Assembly: GCF_051954455.1 (NCBI RefSeq) | Contig: NZ_JBQCHS010000015.1 | Location: forward strand, 1-64,000 | Direction of reading: 5' to 3' | DNA from: Pseudolysinimonas sp051954455 | GTDB lineage: Bacteria; Actinomycetota; Actinomycetes; Actinomycetales; Microbacteriaceae | DNA length: 64,000 bases | In this document: positions 7,967-15,014 of the stretch, piece by piece | Layout: every line of letters starts with the position of its first letter | Numbering within the stretch: position 1 is the first letter of the stretch | The notes under the pieces: generated by a model | The model's database searches: none | Seen by the model: the letters and a program-made list of their open reading frames with translations, nothing else | Told to the model about the DNA's origin: nothing | Program-made: the position numbers and the translations under genes

Positions 7967-8931
7967 TGCGCGCGCTTCTCGAGCAGCTCGATCACCTGCG
8001 GCACCACCGTGAAGAGATCGCCGACGATGCCGAAGTCGGCGATGTCGAAGATCGGCGCGTCCCCGTCCTTGTTGATCGCGACGATCCGCTTGGCGGTCTG
8101 CATGCCGGCGCGGTGCTGGATCGCGCCCGAGATGCCGAGGGCGACGTAGAGCTGCGGCGACACGGTCACCCCGGTCTGCCCGACCTGGTGGGTCTGCGGG
8201 ATGTAGCCCGCATCGACCGCGGCGCGCGACGCGCCGACGGCCGCGCCGAGCGCATCCGCGAGCCGCTCGACGAGCGCGAAGTCGGCCTCGGAGCCGACGC
8301 CGCGGCCGCCGGAGACGACGCGCGCGGCGCCCTTCAGCTCGGGGCGTCCTCCCGCGGCGGGGGCGGCGGTGCGGCTCTCGACGATCGCGGCTCCGACCGG
8401 CGCCGGGTCGAGCGCGATGGTCGAGACCGTCGCGGTGCGCGGCGTCGCGGGCTCGGTCACGCCGGCCCGCAGGGTCACGATGGGAAGACCGCCGTCGACG
8501 GCGGAGTCGACGGTGTAGGCCCCGCCGAACACCGAGCCCGTGGCGACGGGACGGTCGCCCTCGGCGCGGACCTCGACCGCGTCCCAGGTGCCGGCACCGC
8601 CGACGCGGACGGCCAGGCGGGCGGCGACGTCGCGGCCGTCGAGGGAGTTCGCGAGCAGGACCGCGTGGGGCGCGTGGCTCGCGACGACCCGGGCGAGCGC
8701 GTCGGTCTGCGGCAGCACGGGCACGCGGTCGGCGTCCGGGCTCGTCGCGACGACGGCCTCCGCCGCGCCGAGGGCGCCCAGCTCCGCGGCGAGGGTGTCG
8801 GGGTTGGCACCCTCGGGCGTCACGACGACGGCGATCGGGTCGCCGACGCCGGCGGCGGTGGCGAGCAGCGCCGGGGCGGAGGGCGCGAGCGCGCCGCCGG
8901 GCAGGGTCTCGATGAGAACGGCGATCTTCAT
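7963..8931 (-). CDS. etfA: electron transfer flavoprotein subunit alpha
   Basis: The FAD-binding half of the soluble ETF heterodimer, which takes electrons from acyl-CoA dehydrogenases. The 322-residue protein ends in the alpha-subunit FAD domain, with VSGGRGVG, then GASRAAVDAGYIP, then HQVGQTG and GISGAIQH. It lies 10 bp after etfB and overlaps the acyl-CoA dehydrogenase by 4 bp. No ETF:quinone oxidoreductase is in the operon. The membrane cytochrome b at its end is the only visible candidate for quinone coupling. Confidence 0.96.
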   Translation of the reverse strand: MKIAVLIETLPGGALAPSAPALLATAAGVGDPIAVVVTPEGANPDTLAAELGALGAAEAVVATSPDADRVPVLPQTDALARVVASHAPHAVLLANSLDGRDVAARLAVRVGGAGTWDAVEVRAEGDRPVATGSVFGGAYTVDSAVDGGLPIVTLRAGVTEPATPRTATVSTIALDPAPVGAAIVESRTAAPAAGGRPELKGAARVVSGGRGVGSEADFALVERLADALGAAVGASRAAVDAGYIPQTHQVGQTGVTVSPQLYVALGISGAIQHRAGMQTAKRIVAINKDGDAPIFDIADFGIVGDLFTVVPQVIELLEKRAQ

Positions 8932-8941
8932 GGACGTCCTC

Positions 8942-9706
8942 TCAGACCAGTCGCTCGGCGACGAGGTAGTCGACCAGCTGCTGCGCCGCGGTGCCGTCGT
9001 CGACGACGATCGTGCCCGCCTCGCGTGCCGGGCGCTCGCGCGTCTCCAGCACGACCGATCGGGCGGCGGAGGCGACGCCGAGGTCGGCGAGTGCGAGCCG
9101 CTGCACGGGCTTCTTGCGCGCCGCCATGATGCTCTTGAAGTTGGGGAACCGCGCCTCCGGCACGCGCTCTGTGACGCTCACGAGGGCGGGCAGCGGGGCG
9201 CGGAGCGTCTCCTGGCCCGCGTCGGTGGTGCGGCTGCCGCCCACCGCGTCCGCGCCGATCTCGACCGTGTCGAGCGAGCTGAGGGCGGGGATGCCGAGGT
9301 GCTCGGCGATCATCGCGGGCACCACGCCGCCGCGGCCGTCGGTCGAGACGTTGCCGGCGATCACGAGGTCGTAGGAGCCGGCGCGCAGCGCCCCGGCGAG
9401 GGCGGCGGCGGTGAGCCCCGCATCCGCACCCGCGAGGCCGTCGTCGACGACGTGCACCGCCGAGTCCGCGCCGGTCGACAGCGCCTTCTTGACGGCGTCG
9501 GCGGCCTGCGCCGGCCCCATGACGACGGCCACCACCTCGGTCGCCTTGTCGCCGTCGCGGTGGGCGAGCGCCACCTCGAGGGCGCGCTCGTCGATCTCGT
9601 CGATGACCTGCTCCCCGTCGGTGCGGTCCACCCGGCCGGTCGCCGGGTCCAGTCGCCGGTCGCCCCAGGTGTCGGGGACCTGCTTGATGAGCACTGCGAT
9701 CCTCAT
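8942..9706 (-). CDS. etfB: electron transfer flavoprotein subunit beta
   Basis: The 254-residue beta subunit of ETF. It has the N-terminal MRIAVLIKQVPDTWGD, the stretch VIAGNVSTDGRGG, and the recognition-loop region ARFPNFKSIMAARKKP, typical of EtfB. It lies 10 bp before etfA and 42 bp after the thiolase gene, with an AGAGAGGAAT-type ribosome site in that gap. It forms the EtfAB heterodimer with the next gene product. Confidence 0.96.
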   Translation of the reverse strand: MRIAVLIKQVPDTWGDRRLDPATGRVDRTDGEQVIDEIDERALEVALAHRDGDKATEVVAVVMGPAQAADAVKKALSTGADSAVHVVDDGLAGADAGLTAAALAGALRAGSYDLVIAGNVSTDGRGGVVPAMIAEHLGIPALSSLDTVEIGADAVGGSRTTDAGQETLRAPLPALVSVTERVPEARFPNFKSIMAARKKPVQRLALADLGVASAARSVVLETRERPAREAGTIVVDDGTAAQQLVDYLVAERLV

Positions 9707-9748
9707 GGCGTGGTCGCCATTCCTCTCTCTTCTCTCGTGGAGATCCGG

Positions 9749-10909
9749 TCAGGCCAGGCGCTCGACGATGGTGGCGTTCGCCATCCCGCCGCCCTCGCAC
9801 ATGGTCTGCAGTCCGTAGCGGCCCCCGCGCTCCTCGAGCACGTCGATGAGGGAGCCGAGCAGCTTCGTGCCCGAGGCACCGAGCGGGTGCCCGTTCGCGA
9901 TCGCGCCGCCGTGCCGGTTGACGCGGTCGAGATCGGCGCCCGTCTCGCGGAGCCAGGCGAGCACGACCGAGGCGAAGGCCTCGTTGACCTCGATCGCGTC
10001 GAGATCGTCGAGCGTCAGGCCGGCCCGGTCGAGCACCCTGCGGGTCGCCGGGATCACGCCGGTCAGCATGAGGATCGGGTCGTCGCCGACGACGGCGAAG
10101 GCCCGCACCACGGCCCGCGGCCGCAGTCCGAGGCGCTCGGCGAGGCTCCGCTCCATGACGAGCGCCGCGGACGCGCCGTCGGAGATCTGGGACGCGTTGC
10201 CCGCGGTCACGAGCCCGTCCTCGCGGAACGCGGGCTTCAGCCCCGCGAGCGTCTCGACCGAGCTGCCGGGGCGGATGCCCTCGTCGCGGGTGGCGAGCTC
10301 GTCCTCGCGGCCCGCCCCCCGGTCCACCGGCGTCGGCAGGATGCCGCCCGGCGTCGCGGCATCGGCGAGCGCGTGCGAGCGGGCGGCGTAGGCATCGAGG
10401 TCCTCTCGGGTCAGCCCCCAGCGCTCCGCGATGAGCTCGGCCGAGACGCCCTGCGGCACGAGGCCGCCGACGGGCGCGAATCGCGCGGTCAGGTCGACGC
10501 CGTACGGATCCGCACCCTGGACGGCGGAGAACATGGGCACCCGCGACATCGACTCGACGCCCGCCGCGATCGCGACGTCGTAGGCGCCCGCGATGATCCC
10601 CTGCGCCGCGAAGTGGAGCGCCTGCTGCGACGACCCGCACTGGCGGTCGACGGTCGCCGCCGGCACGGCGACGGGGAGACCGGCGGCGAGCACCGCGTTC
10701 CGCGCGACGTTCATCGACTGCTCTCCCGACTGCGTCACGCAGCCGACGAGCACGTCGTCGATCGTCGCCGGGTCGAGGCCGGTCCGGGCGATGAGGCCTC
10801 TCAGGGTGTGCGCCAGCAGGTCGACGGGGTGCCAGCCGGACAGCATCCCGCCCGGCTTGCCCTTGCCGATCGGGGTGCGGACGACGTCGACGATGACGGC
10901 TTCTCGCAT
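9749..10909 (-). CDS. acetyl-CoA acetyltransferase / 3-ketoacyl-CoA thiolase
   Basis: A 386-residue thiolase that cleaves 3-ketoacyl-CoA with CoA or condenses acetyl-CoA. The acyl-carrying Cys91 lies in DRQCGSSQQ, the catalytic His in GGAIANGHPLGASG, and the second Cys (about 371) in CEGGGMANATI. It is the first gene of the ETF operon. The ATG at 10909 is preceded by GAGGAT exactly 6 bases upstream, which is both a fair ribosome site and in register with the leaderless-type -10 seen across the window. Substrate length not deducible; a second thiolase lies at 55.4 kb. Confidence 0.93.
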   Translation of the reverse strand: MREAVIVDVVRTPIGKGKPGGMLSGWHPVDLLAHTLRGLIARTGLDPATIDDVLVGCVTQSGEQSMNVARNAVLAAGLPVAVPAATVDRQCGSSQQALHFAAQGIIAGAYDVAIAAGVESMSRVPMFSAVQGADPYGVDLTARFAPVGGLVPQGVSAELIAERWGLTREDLDAYAARSHALADAATPGGILPTPVDRGAGREDELATRDEGIRPGSSVETLAGLKPAFREDGLVTAGNASQISDGASAALVMERSLAERLGLRPRAVVRAFAVVGDDPILMLTGVIPATRRVLDRAGLTLDDLDAIEVNEAFASVVLAWLRETGADLDRVNRHGGAIANGHPLGASGTKLLGSLIDVLEERGGRYGLQTMCEGGGMANATIVERLA

Positions 10910-10939
10910 GGACCCATCCTCACCCGAACCCCCCGTGCG

Positions 10940-11044
10940 GGTCGAGTGGCGGCCGCGGGCCGCGTATCGAGACCGGGGCGCGGGGGTGGAGGGGTCTCGA
11001 TACGCCGCTTCGCGGCTACTCGACCCGCTCGCGGCTACTCGACC
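10940..11044. repeat. paired inverted copies of the dispersed palindrome, plus a 19-bp tandem duplication
   Basis: One copy in reverse orientation (10940-10974, starting GGTCGAG and ending ATCGAGACC) faces a direct copy (10993-11025, GGTCTCGATACGCCGC to GCGGCTACTCGACC). The right half is then repeated: 11011-11029 and 11030-11048 are 19-bp tandem units with one mismatch. The second unit supplies the stop codon of the gene ending at 11035. The element lies between the thiolase promoter and the Asp23 operon end. Confidence 0.8.
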
Positions 11045-11340
11045 GGCTCGGGGACGACGCGCGACACGCGCACCGTGACGCGGGCGCCCGGCGGCAGCGC
11101 GGCGGCGGCCGCCGTCGCGGCGGCGCGGGCCACGGACCCGGCCGGGCCGCCGGCGGCGCCGATCGAGACGGTCGCCTCGTACGAGTCGAGGCGGCGCGCG
11201 ACCGACGAGAGCGGGGCCGCCTCGGCCAACGATGCGCCGACCGCAGCGCGCACGCCGGCCGCGAACAGCCGCTCGACGCCCGGCGTCGCGGCGACCGCCG
11301 CGTCCACGGCACGGGCCAGCTCGGTCAGGGCCTCGGTCAT
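11035..11340 (-). CDS. small alanine-rich protein of the Asp23/Gls24 operon
   Basis: A 101-residue, alanine-rich protein without predicted membrane span. The second half (SYEATVSIGAAGG, then PPGARVTVRVSRVVPEP) reads as a two-strand alpha/beta unit like the Asp23-associated small proteins at 13.9 kb, but I cannot name a family. The ATG at 11340 overlaps the Asp23-family gene by 4 bp, so co-translation is likely. Its last residues (PVE) and its stop are encoded by the dispersed palindrome. Confidence 0.75.
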   Translation of the reverse strand: MTEALTELARAVDAAVAATPGVERLFAAGVRAAVGASLAEAAPLSSVARRLDSYEATVSIGAAGGPAGSVARAAATAAAAALPPGARVTVRVSRVVPEPVE

Positions 11341-11900
11341 GACGACCTCCTCTCCAGGACGTCCTCGATCTCCACGTCGACGACGGCATCGGTCAGCGGG
11401 GTGTCGCGGTCGAGCGCCGCGACGACCGCCGCGCGCACCTCCTCGGCGATGCCGTGGAGCGGGCGATCCGGCGTGACGCTGATCGCGATCCGCACGTGCG
11501 GTGACTCCTCGTCCCAGCCGATCCGGCACCGGCCGACGATGACGCCGTCCACCTCGTCACCCGCGCGGCGGACGACCTCGCGCACGGCGCCCTCGGTCAT
11601 CACGAAGCGGCGCTCGGGGGTGGAGTCGGAGAACGGGAGGTCGCGGCCGGCGCGCAGCTCGCGGCCGAGTCCCCCGATCAGACGGTCGAGCCATCCGGCG
11701 TCGATCGGCTCGGCGCTCTGCTCCACCATGCGGCGGGACAGGGCCCCGAGTCGTTCGATCTCGGCGAGGACGGCCTGGCATTCGGCGTCGTCCTCGATGG
11801 CGGCGATGCGCGGGGTGCGCCCGCGATCGAGATAGGCGGAGAGGTCGTCGAGCGTGTAGCCCGAGCCTCCGATGGTGTTCGGGGTGTTCGTCGGGCTCAC
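11337..11900 (-). CDS. Asp23/Gls24-family envelope stress protein with long N-terminal extension
   Basis: A 187-residue protein. The first about 95 residues are a helical extension (DDAECQAVLAEIERLG). The C-terminal half has the Asp23/Gls24 alternation FVMTEGAVREVVRRAGDEVDGV followed by an amphipathic strand pair and IAEEVRAAVVAAL, abridged here. I prefer the GTG at 11900, which overlaps the sigma-factor stop by 4 bp and has AAGGA 6 bases upstream; an ATG 6 bases earlier is possible. It is translated directly behind its ECF sigma factor. In Firmicutes Asp23 is a membrane-anchored cell-envelope stress protein; the role here is inferred. Confidence 0.85.
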   Translation of the reverse strand: MSPTNTPNTIGGSGYTLDDLSAYLDRGRTPRIAAIEDDAECQAVLAEIERLGALSRRMVEQSAEPIDAGWLDRLIGGLGRELRAGRDLPFSDSTPERRFVMTEGAVREVVRRAGDEVDGVIVGRCRIGWDEESPHVRIAISVTPDRPLHGIAEEVRAAVVAALDRDTPLTDAVVDVEIEDVLERRSS

Positions 11901-12445
11901 CTCCATTCCTTCATCGCATCGAGCAGGGATCGGCGGGCCCGCGCGATCCGGCCGCGCACGGTGGCGACGGGCAGATCCAGCTGGTCCGCGATCTCCTCAT
12001 AGCTTCGCCCGCCGATCTCGCGCAGCACCCAGGCCGTGCGCAGATCCTCGGGCAGGGCGTCGAGCGCCGCGCGGACGGCGTCGATCTGGGAGGACGTCAC
12101 GGCGGAGTCCTCGGGATCGGGGCGCGACGACGGCACTGCCTCGTCGAGCTCCGCGTCGTCCGGGCGGCGGCGGCGGAGACGGTCGGTGGCCTTCCGGGAG
12201 ACGATCGCGACGACCCACGAGCGGAACCGCGCCGGGTCCTTCAGCTCGGGCAGCGCGTGCCAGGCCGCGATGAGCGCCTCCTGGACGCAGTCGTCGGCGT
12301 CCGCTCGCGCGGAGCCGAGCAGACGGATCGCGTACGCCCGGAGGAAGGGGCCGTGCCGTCGGACGAGCGCCGCGAAGGCGTCGGTGTCGCCGTCCGCCGA
12401 GCGCTGGGCGAGGATCGCGTCGCCCGCGTCCTGCAGGTCCGCCAT
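11897..12445 (-). CDS. ECF RNA polymerase sigma factor heading an Asp23 operon
   Basis: A 182-residue two-domain sigma factor. Region 2 (about 20-85) includes DADDCVQEALIAAWHALPEL. Region 4 (about 120-175) includes the HTH stretch GRSYEEIADQLDLPVATVRGR. There is no C-terminal extension. A good ribosome site (GAGAGGAGG) precedes the ATG. It overlaps the Asp23-family gene by 4 bp, and no anti-sigma factor is recognisable; one of the two downstream proteins might fill that role. It probably drives this and possibly the second Asp23 operon. Confidence 0.93.
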   Translation of the reverse strand: MADLQDAGDAILAQRSADGDTDAFAALVRRHGPFLRAYAIRLLGSARADADDCVQEALIAAWHALPELKDPARFRSWVVAIVSRKATDRLRRRRPDDAELDEAVPSSRPDPEDSAVTSSQIDAVRAALDALPEDLRTAWVLREIGGRSYEEIADQLDLPVATVRGRIARARRSLLDAMKEWR

Positions 12446-12545
12446 CTCCGCCTCCTCTCGTCGGGTCGGTCACCGTGCTCCGCTCAGGTTCATGACGCCC
12501 TTCTAAGAAGATCTGCGTCTTGACAAGGGCGTTCCCGGATGGCAA
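12446..12545 (-). promoter_or_regulatory. leader and presumed promoter of the sigma/Asp23 operon
   Basis: This AT-richer stretch upstream of the ECF sigma gene holds a minus-strand TTGTCA (12525-12520) and a TTCTTAGAA segment about 13 bp further, compatible with an autoregulated promoter. I could not fit a defined consensus. Confidence 0.35.
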
Positions 12546-12583
12546 GGAGCGGCGAGCCGGCATGATGCCGGACCCGCCGCTCC
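12546..12583 (-). terminator. nested hairpin after the CsbD gene
   Basis: The outer stem is 9 bp (12546-12554 with 12575-12583, GGAGCGGCG) and an inner CCGGC/GCCGG stem surrounds ATGAT. It begins 8 bases after the csbD-like stop on the minus strand. There is no T-run. Confidence 0.65.
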
Positions 12584-12590
12584 GGGCCGG

Positions 12591-12770
12591 TCACTTGTCG
12601 CCGGACAGCGCGTCCTTGACGTCGGACGCCGCGCCCTTGACGGACGCCTTGGCCTGGTCGGCCTTGCCCTCGGCCTCGAGCTTCTCGTTGCCGGTGGCCT
12701 TGCCGGCCGCCTCCTTCGCCTTGCCGGCGAGGTCCTCGGCCTTGTTCTTGATGTCGTCGGAGAGAGCCAT
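12591..12770 (-). CDS. CsbD-family stress protein
   Basis: A 59-residue, lysine/alanine/glutamate-rich, probably disordered or helical protein. It reads MALSDDIKNKAEDLAGKAKE, then GKATGNEKLEAEGKADQ, then VKGAASDVKDALSG, the classic CsbD pattern. CsbD proteins are general-stress-induced and of unknown biochemical function. The ATG at 12770 has AAAGGA 7 bases upstream. The gene is too short for most gene finders. It sits between the two Asp23 operons with its own terminator and only 52 bp to the upstream operon end. Confidence 0.92.
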   Translation of the reverse strand: MALSDDIKNKAEDLAGKAKEAAGKATGNEKLEAEGKADQAKASVKGAASDVKDALSGDK

Positions 12771-12822
12771 GATGCGTTTCCTTTCTGTTGTTGCGGTGTG
12801 GTGTTGCAGAGTCCCGCCGGGA

Positions 12823-13365
12823 TCAGCGGGCGATCCGGGTCCCGGACGCGCGAGCGACCAGGCCGGAGGTCAGGTGGACGACGAGCGGGGGGCGCGCGCC
12901 GAGCCGCTCGGCCGCCGTCGCCGCGGCACGGTCGACGTCGGCGAGGAGCGGCGGCAGATCCGCCGAGCGGCGGACGGCGATCCGGGCGTACACGACGGGC
13001 CGGCGCTGGCGGTAGGCCTGGGCGTGGACGCCGAGCACGGCGGGGCGGTCGGCGAGCGCGTCGCGCAGCAGGCCGGCGACGACCCTGTCGTCCACGGCCA
13101 GGTCGCCCTGGCCCACCACGTCGCGGATGCGTCCGCGGCCACGGGTGACGATCCAGAGGATCGCCAGCACCACGAGCACGACGGCGGCGGCCACGATCGC
13201 GACCAGGCCGACGGTCGATCCGACCACAGCACCGAGCGCCGCGGCGGTGACCGGCCGTGCCCCGGAGGGCAGCAGGGGCAGCGCCGCGATGCCGGCGACC
13301 GCGAGGAGGGCCAGCCCGATCAGCACCAGCACGAGCCGGTTCCACAGGCGGTGGGTGCGGGTCAT
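12823..13365 (-). CDS. AmaP-like membrane protein of the Asp23 operon
   Basis: A 180-residue protein with two N-terminal hydrophobic spans (about 12-35 and 45-72) followed by a soluble domain (about 85-180) with alternating beta strands (PVVYARIAV, PPLVVHLTS). This is the layout of alkaline-shock membrane anchor AmaP, which tethers Asp23 to the membrane in Firmicutes. The ATG at 13365 overlaps the preceding gene by 4 bp. It is the last gene of a five-gene operon that starts with an Asp23 protein. Family assignment is by layout and context. Confidence 0.75.
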   Translation of the reverse strand: MTRTHRLWNRLVLVLIGLALLAVAGIAALPLLPSGARPVTAAALGAVVGSTVGLVAIVAAAVVLVVLAILWIVTRGRGRIRDVVGQGDLAVDDRVVAGLLRDALADRPAVLGVHAQAYRQRRPVVYARIAVRRSADLPPLLADVDRAAATAAERLGARPPLVVHLTSGLVARASGTRIAR

Positions 13366-13925
13366 CGCAGTCTCCCTTCGGTCGAGACCTCGACGCGGGG
13401 CCGCAGCGCGGGGCGCGCCTGGGCGGTGTCGAGGACCTCCGTCACGCGACGGAGCGGCTCGTCGGCCGTGAGCGGGAATCCGCTCGACGGCTGCACGCGG
13501 ACGCGGGCGACGCGACGGCCGAGGACCGTGCGCACCTGATCGCGCGGGATGGAGGCCCCGCTCGCCGCCGCACGCGACAGCGACGAGGCCAGGACGTCGT
13601 CGTCGATCACCACGAGGAGGTCTTCGCGCTGGACGACGCGACGGGGCCGGCGGCCCGGGATCACGGCGACCAGGATCGCCGCGATCCCGAGCACTGCCGC
13701 CACCGCACCCGCGAGGACGGCCCAGGGGGAGCCGGAGGCGAGCGCGGCGACGATCCGATCCGGCCGCGCGACGAGCGCGGGCCGGTCGAGCAGTCGGAGG
13801 GCGGCCTCGATCGCGATCGCGACCGCGGCCAGGGCGACCAGCACCAGGGCGACCGAGGCGGCCACGGAGCGCGACCGGTGGGTCAGGCGCCGGCCGAGCC
13901 GGCGGTACAGGCGGGTGTCGCTCAT
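13362..13925 (-). CDS. DUF6286-type membrane protein of the Asp23 operon
   Basis: A 187-residue protein with two hydrophobic spans (about 22-45 and 68-90) and a C-terminal soluble domain containing a repeated DDDVLASSLSRAAA-type helix and strand pair. This arrangement matches DUF6286 proteins of actinobacterial Asp23 clusters. It overlaps both neighbours by 4 bp. It is presumably a second membrane partner for the Asp23 proteins; function unknown. Confidence 0.7.
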   Translation of the reverse strand: MSDTRLYRRLGRRLTHRSRSVAASVALVLVALAAVAIAIEAALRLLDRPALVARPDRIVAALASGSPWAVLAGAVAAVLGIAAILVAVIPGRRPRRVVQREDLLVVIDDDVLASSLSRAAASGASIPRDQVRTVLGRRVARVRVQPSSGFPLTADEPLRRVTEVLDTAQARPALRPRVEVSTEGRLR

Positions 13926-14248
13926 GCTGCTCGACTCCTCTCATCCTCGATGTCGGTGATGCGGACGCTCACGCGTCCGAGGGCGGCGCCGGCGAGCTCC
14001 GGCACCTCCCGGGTGATCCGATCGCGCACCGCGTCCGCGGCGGCGATGACGGTGCGGGCCGTCCCGTTCCGGGTGGCGGCCGTCACCTCGACGCGCCAGC
14101 GGGCGCGGTCGTCGGTGATCCGGACGTCGACCCGGCGGGCGGGGACCCCGAGGTCGGCCGCGACCAGGGCCGCGATCAGGCGGCGTGCCGCCGTCCGGGT
14201 GACGACGGTCACGCCGGGCGCGCCGACGGGGCCGGCGTCGGGGGTCAT
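13922..14248 (-). CDS. small Asp23-like alpha/beta protein
   Basis: A 108-residue soluble protein. The pattern TRTAARRLIAALVAADLGVP, then RVDVRITDD, RWRVEVTAAT and a terminal RVSVRITDI gives the helix and three-strand order of a short Asp23/Gls24-like domain. The ATG at 14248 overlaps the DUF2273-like gene by 4 bp and its own stop overlaps the next gene. Probably a diverged Asp23 partner; no catalytic residues are seen. Confidence 0.65.
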   Translation of the reverse strand: MTPDAGPVGAPGVTVVTRTAARRLIAALVAADLGVPARRVDVRITDDRARWRVEVTAATRNGTARTVIAAADAVRDRITREVPELAGAALGRVSVRITDIEDERSRAA

Positions 14249-14433
14249 CCTGCGCGCCTCCCGCGTCCCGCCTCGAGCATCGCGCGGATGTCGAGCCGGC
14301 CCGTCACCGCGGCGCCGACGACGCCGCCGACGGCCACGAACAGCGCCATGAGCAGGAAGCCCCAGAACCCGAAGGCGAGGGCCGCGAAGGCGAGCACCGC
14401 GCCCGCCCCCGCGCCCAGGGCGATCCCGGTCAC
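14245..14433 (-). CDS. DUF2273-like small membrane protein
   Basis: A 62-residue protein with two glycine-rich transmembrane spans (about 2-22 and 26-46) and a basic tail ending in EAGRGRRAG. Such small DUF2273-type proteins typically sit between Asp23 and AmaP genes. The GTG at 14433 overlaps the Asp23 stop by 4 bp, which fixes the start. Confidence 0.75.
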   Translation of the reverse strand: MTGIALGAGAGAVLAFAALAFGFWGFLLMALFVAVGGVVGAAVTGRLDIRAMLEAGRGRRAG

Positions 14434-14849
14434 TGGACCCGCGGCTCCTCGGCCGCGTCGTCGTCCTCACCCGGGATGTACACGTCGCCGACGGTGACGT
14501 TGATCTCGGCGACCTTCATGCCGATCAGGCTCGTGACGGCCTGGGCGACGGACGCACGGACCTCGTCGGCCACGGCCTGCAGCTTCTGCGGGTAGTCGAC
14601 GACGATGGTCACGTCGACGGCGACCTCGGTCTCCCCGACCTCGACCTTGACGCCCTGCGTCAGGTCGCGGGTGCCGATGGCCTCGCGGATGTTGCCGATC
14701 ACGCGGGCGGCGCCGCCGCCGAGGGCGTGGACGCCCGACACCTCGCGCGCGGCGATGCCGGCGATCTTGGCGACGACGGGGTCGACGATGGTGGTCTTGC
14801 CGGCGGCGCTCGTGGCGACGGCGGGGGTGCTGACGGTGGGCTGGGCCAT
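14430..14849 (-). CDS. Asp23/Gls24-family envelope stress response protein
   Basis: A 139-residue, well-conserved Asp23/Gls24 protein. The core reads KTTIVDPVVAKIAGIAAREV, then SGVHALGGG, then VAVDVTIVVDYPQKLQAVAD, then AVTSLIGMKVAEINVTVGDVY, ending in an acidic tail. In Staphylococcus Asp23 oligomerises under the membrane and is bound by AmaP. The ATG at 14849 has an AGAGGAGA ribosome site. It heads the operon of small membrane and Asp23-like genes down to 12823. Confidence 0.93.
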   Translation of the reverse strand: MAQPTVSTPAVATSAAGKTTIVDPVVAKIAGIAAREVSGVHALGGGAARVIGNIREAIGTRDLTQGVKVEVGETEVAVDVTIVVDYPQKLQAVADEVRASVAQAVTSLIGMKVAEINVTVGDVYIPGEDDDAAEEPRVQ

Positions 14850-14966
14850 GGTGTGGTCTCCTCTCGATCACAGCAGCTCGGATGGCTGCAACGATGTGTT
14901 CGATACGGAGACGCACGGCAGTGGCCATTCGTCACGCGCGGTTCGCTGTGAGAGTGCTGAACGCCG

Positions 14967-15009
14967 AAGCGGGTCGAGCAGGGCGCGTCGCGCCCTGCTC
15001 GACCCGCTT
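14967..15009 (-). terminator. near-perfect 21-bp palindromic hairpin after the ABC importer operon
   Basis: The arms 14967-14987 and 14989-15009 are exact reverse complements around a single base (AAGCGGGTCGAGCAGGGCGCG). It starts 5 bases after the substrate-binding-protein stop. The arms carry the GGTCGAG/CTCGACC ends of the dispersed palindrome, so it may be a perfected relative used as a terminator. Confidence 0.75.
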
Positions 15010-15014
15010 GCGCC

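Noticed and set aside
10940..11044. CRISPR-like array in the repeat cluster
   Set aside because: Units are palindromic, not spaced by unique spacers of constant length, and no cas genes are nearby.
8540..11476. Long plus-strand frame across the ETF-thiolase region
   Set aside because: Antisense to clear EtfA, EtfB and thiolase genes; low-complexity composition.
11901..11906. ATG at 11906 as start of the Asp23-family gene
   Set aside because: The AAGGA site would lie directly against that ATG, whereas the GTG at 11900 has proper spacing and the usual 4-bp overlap.
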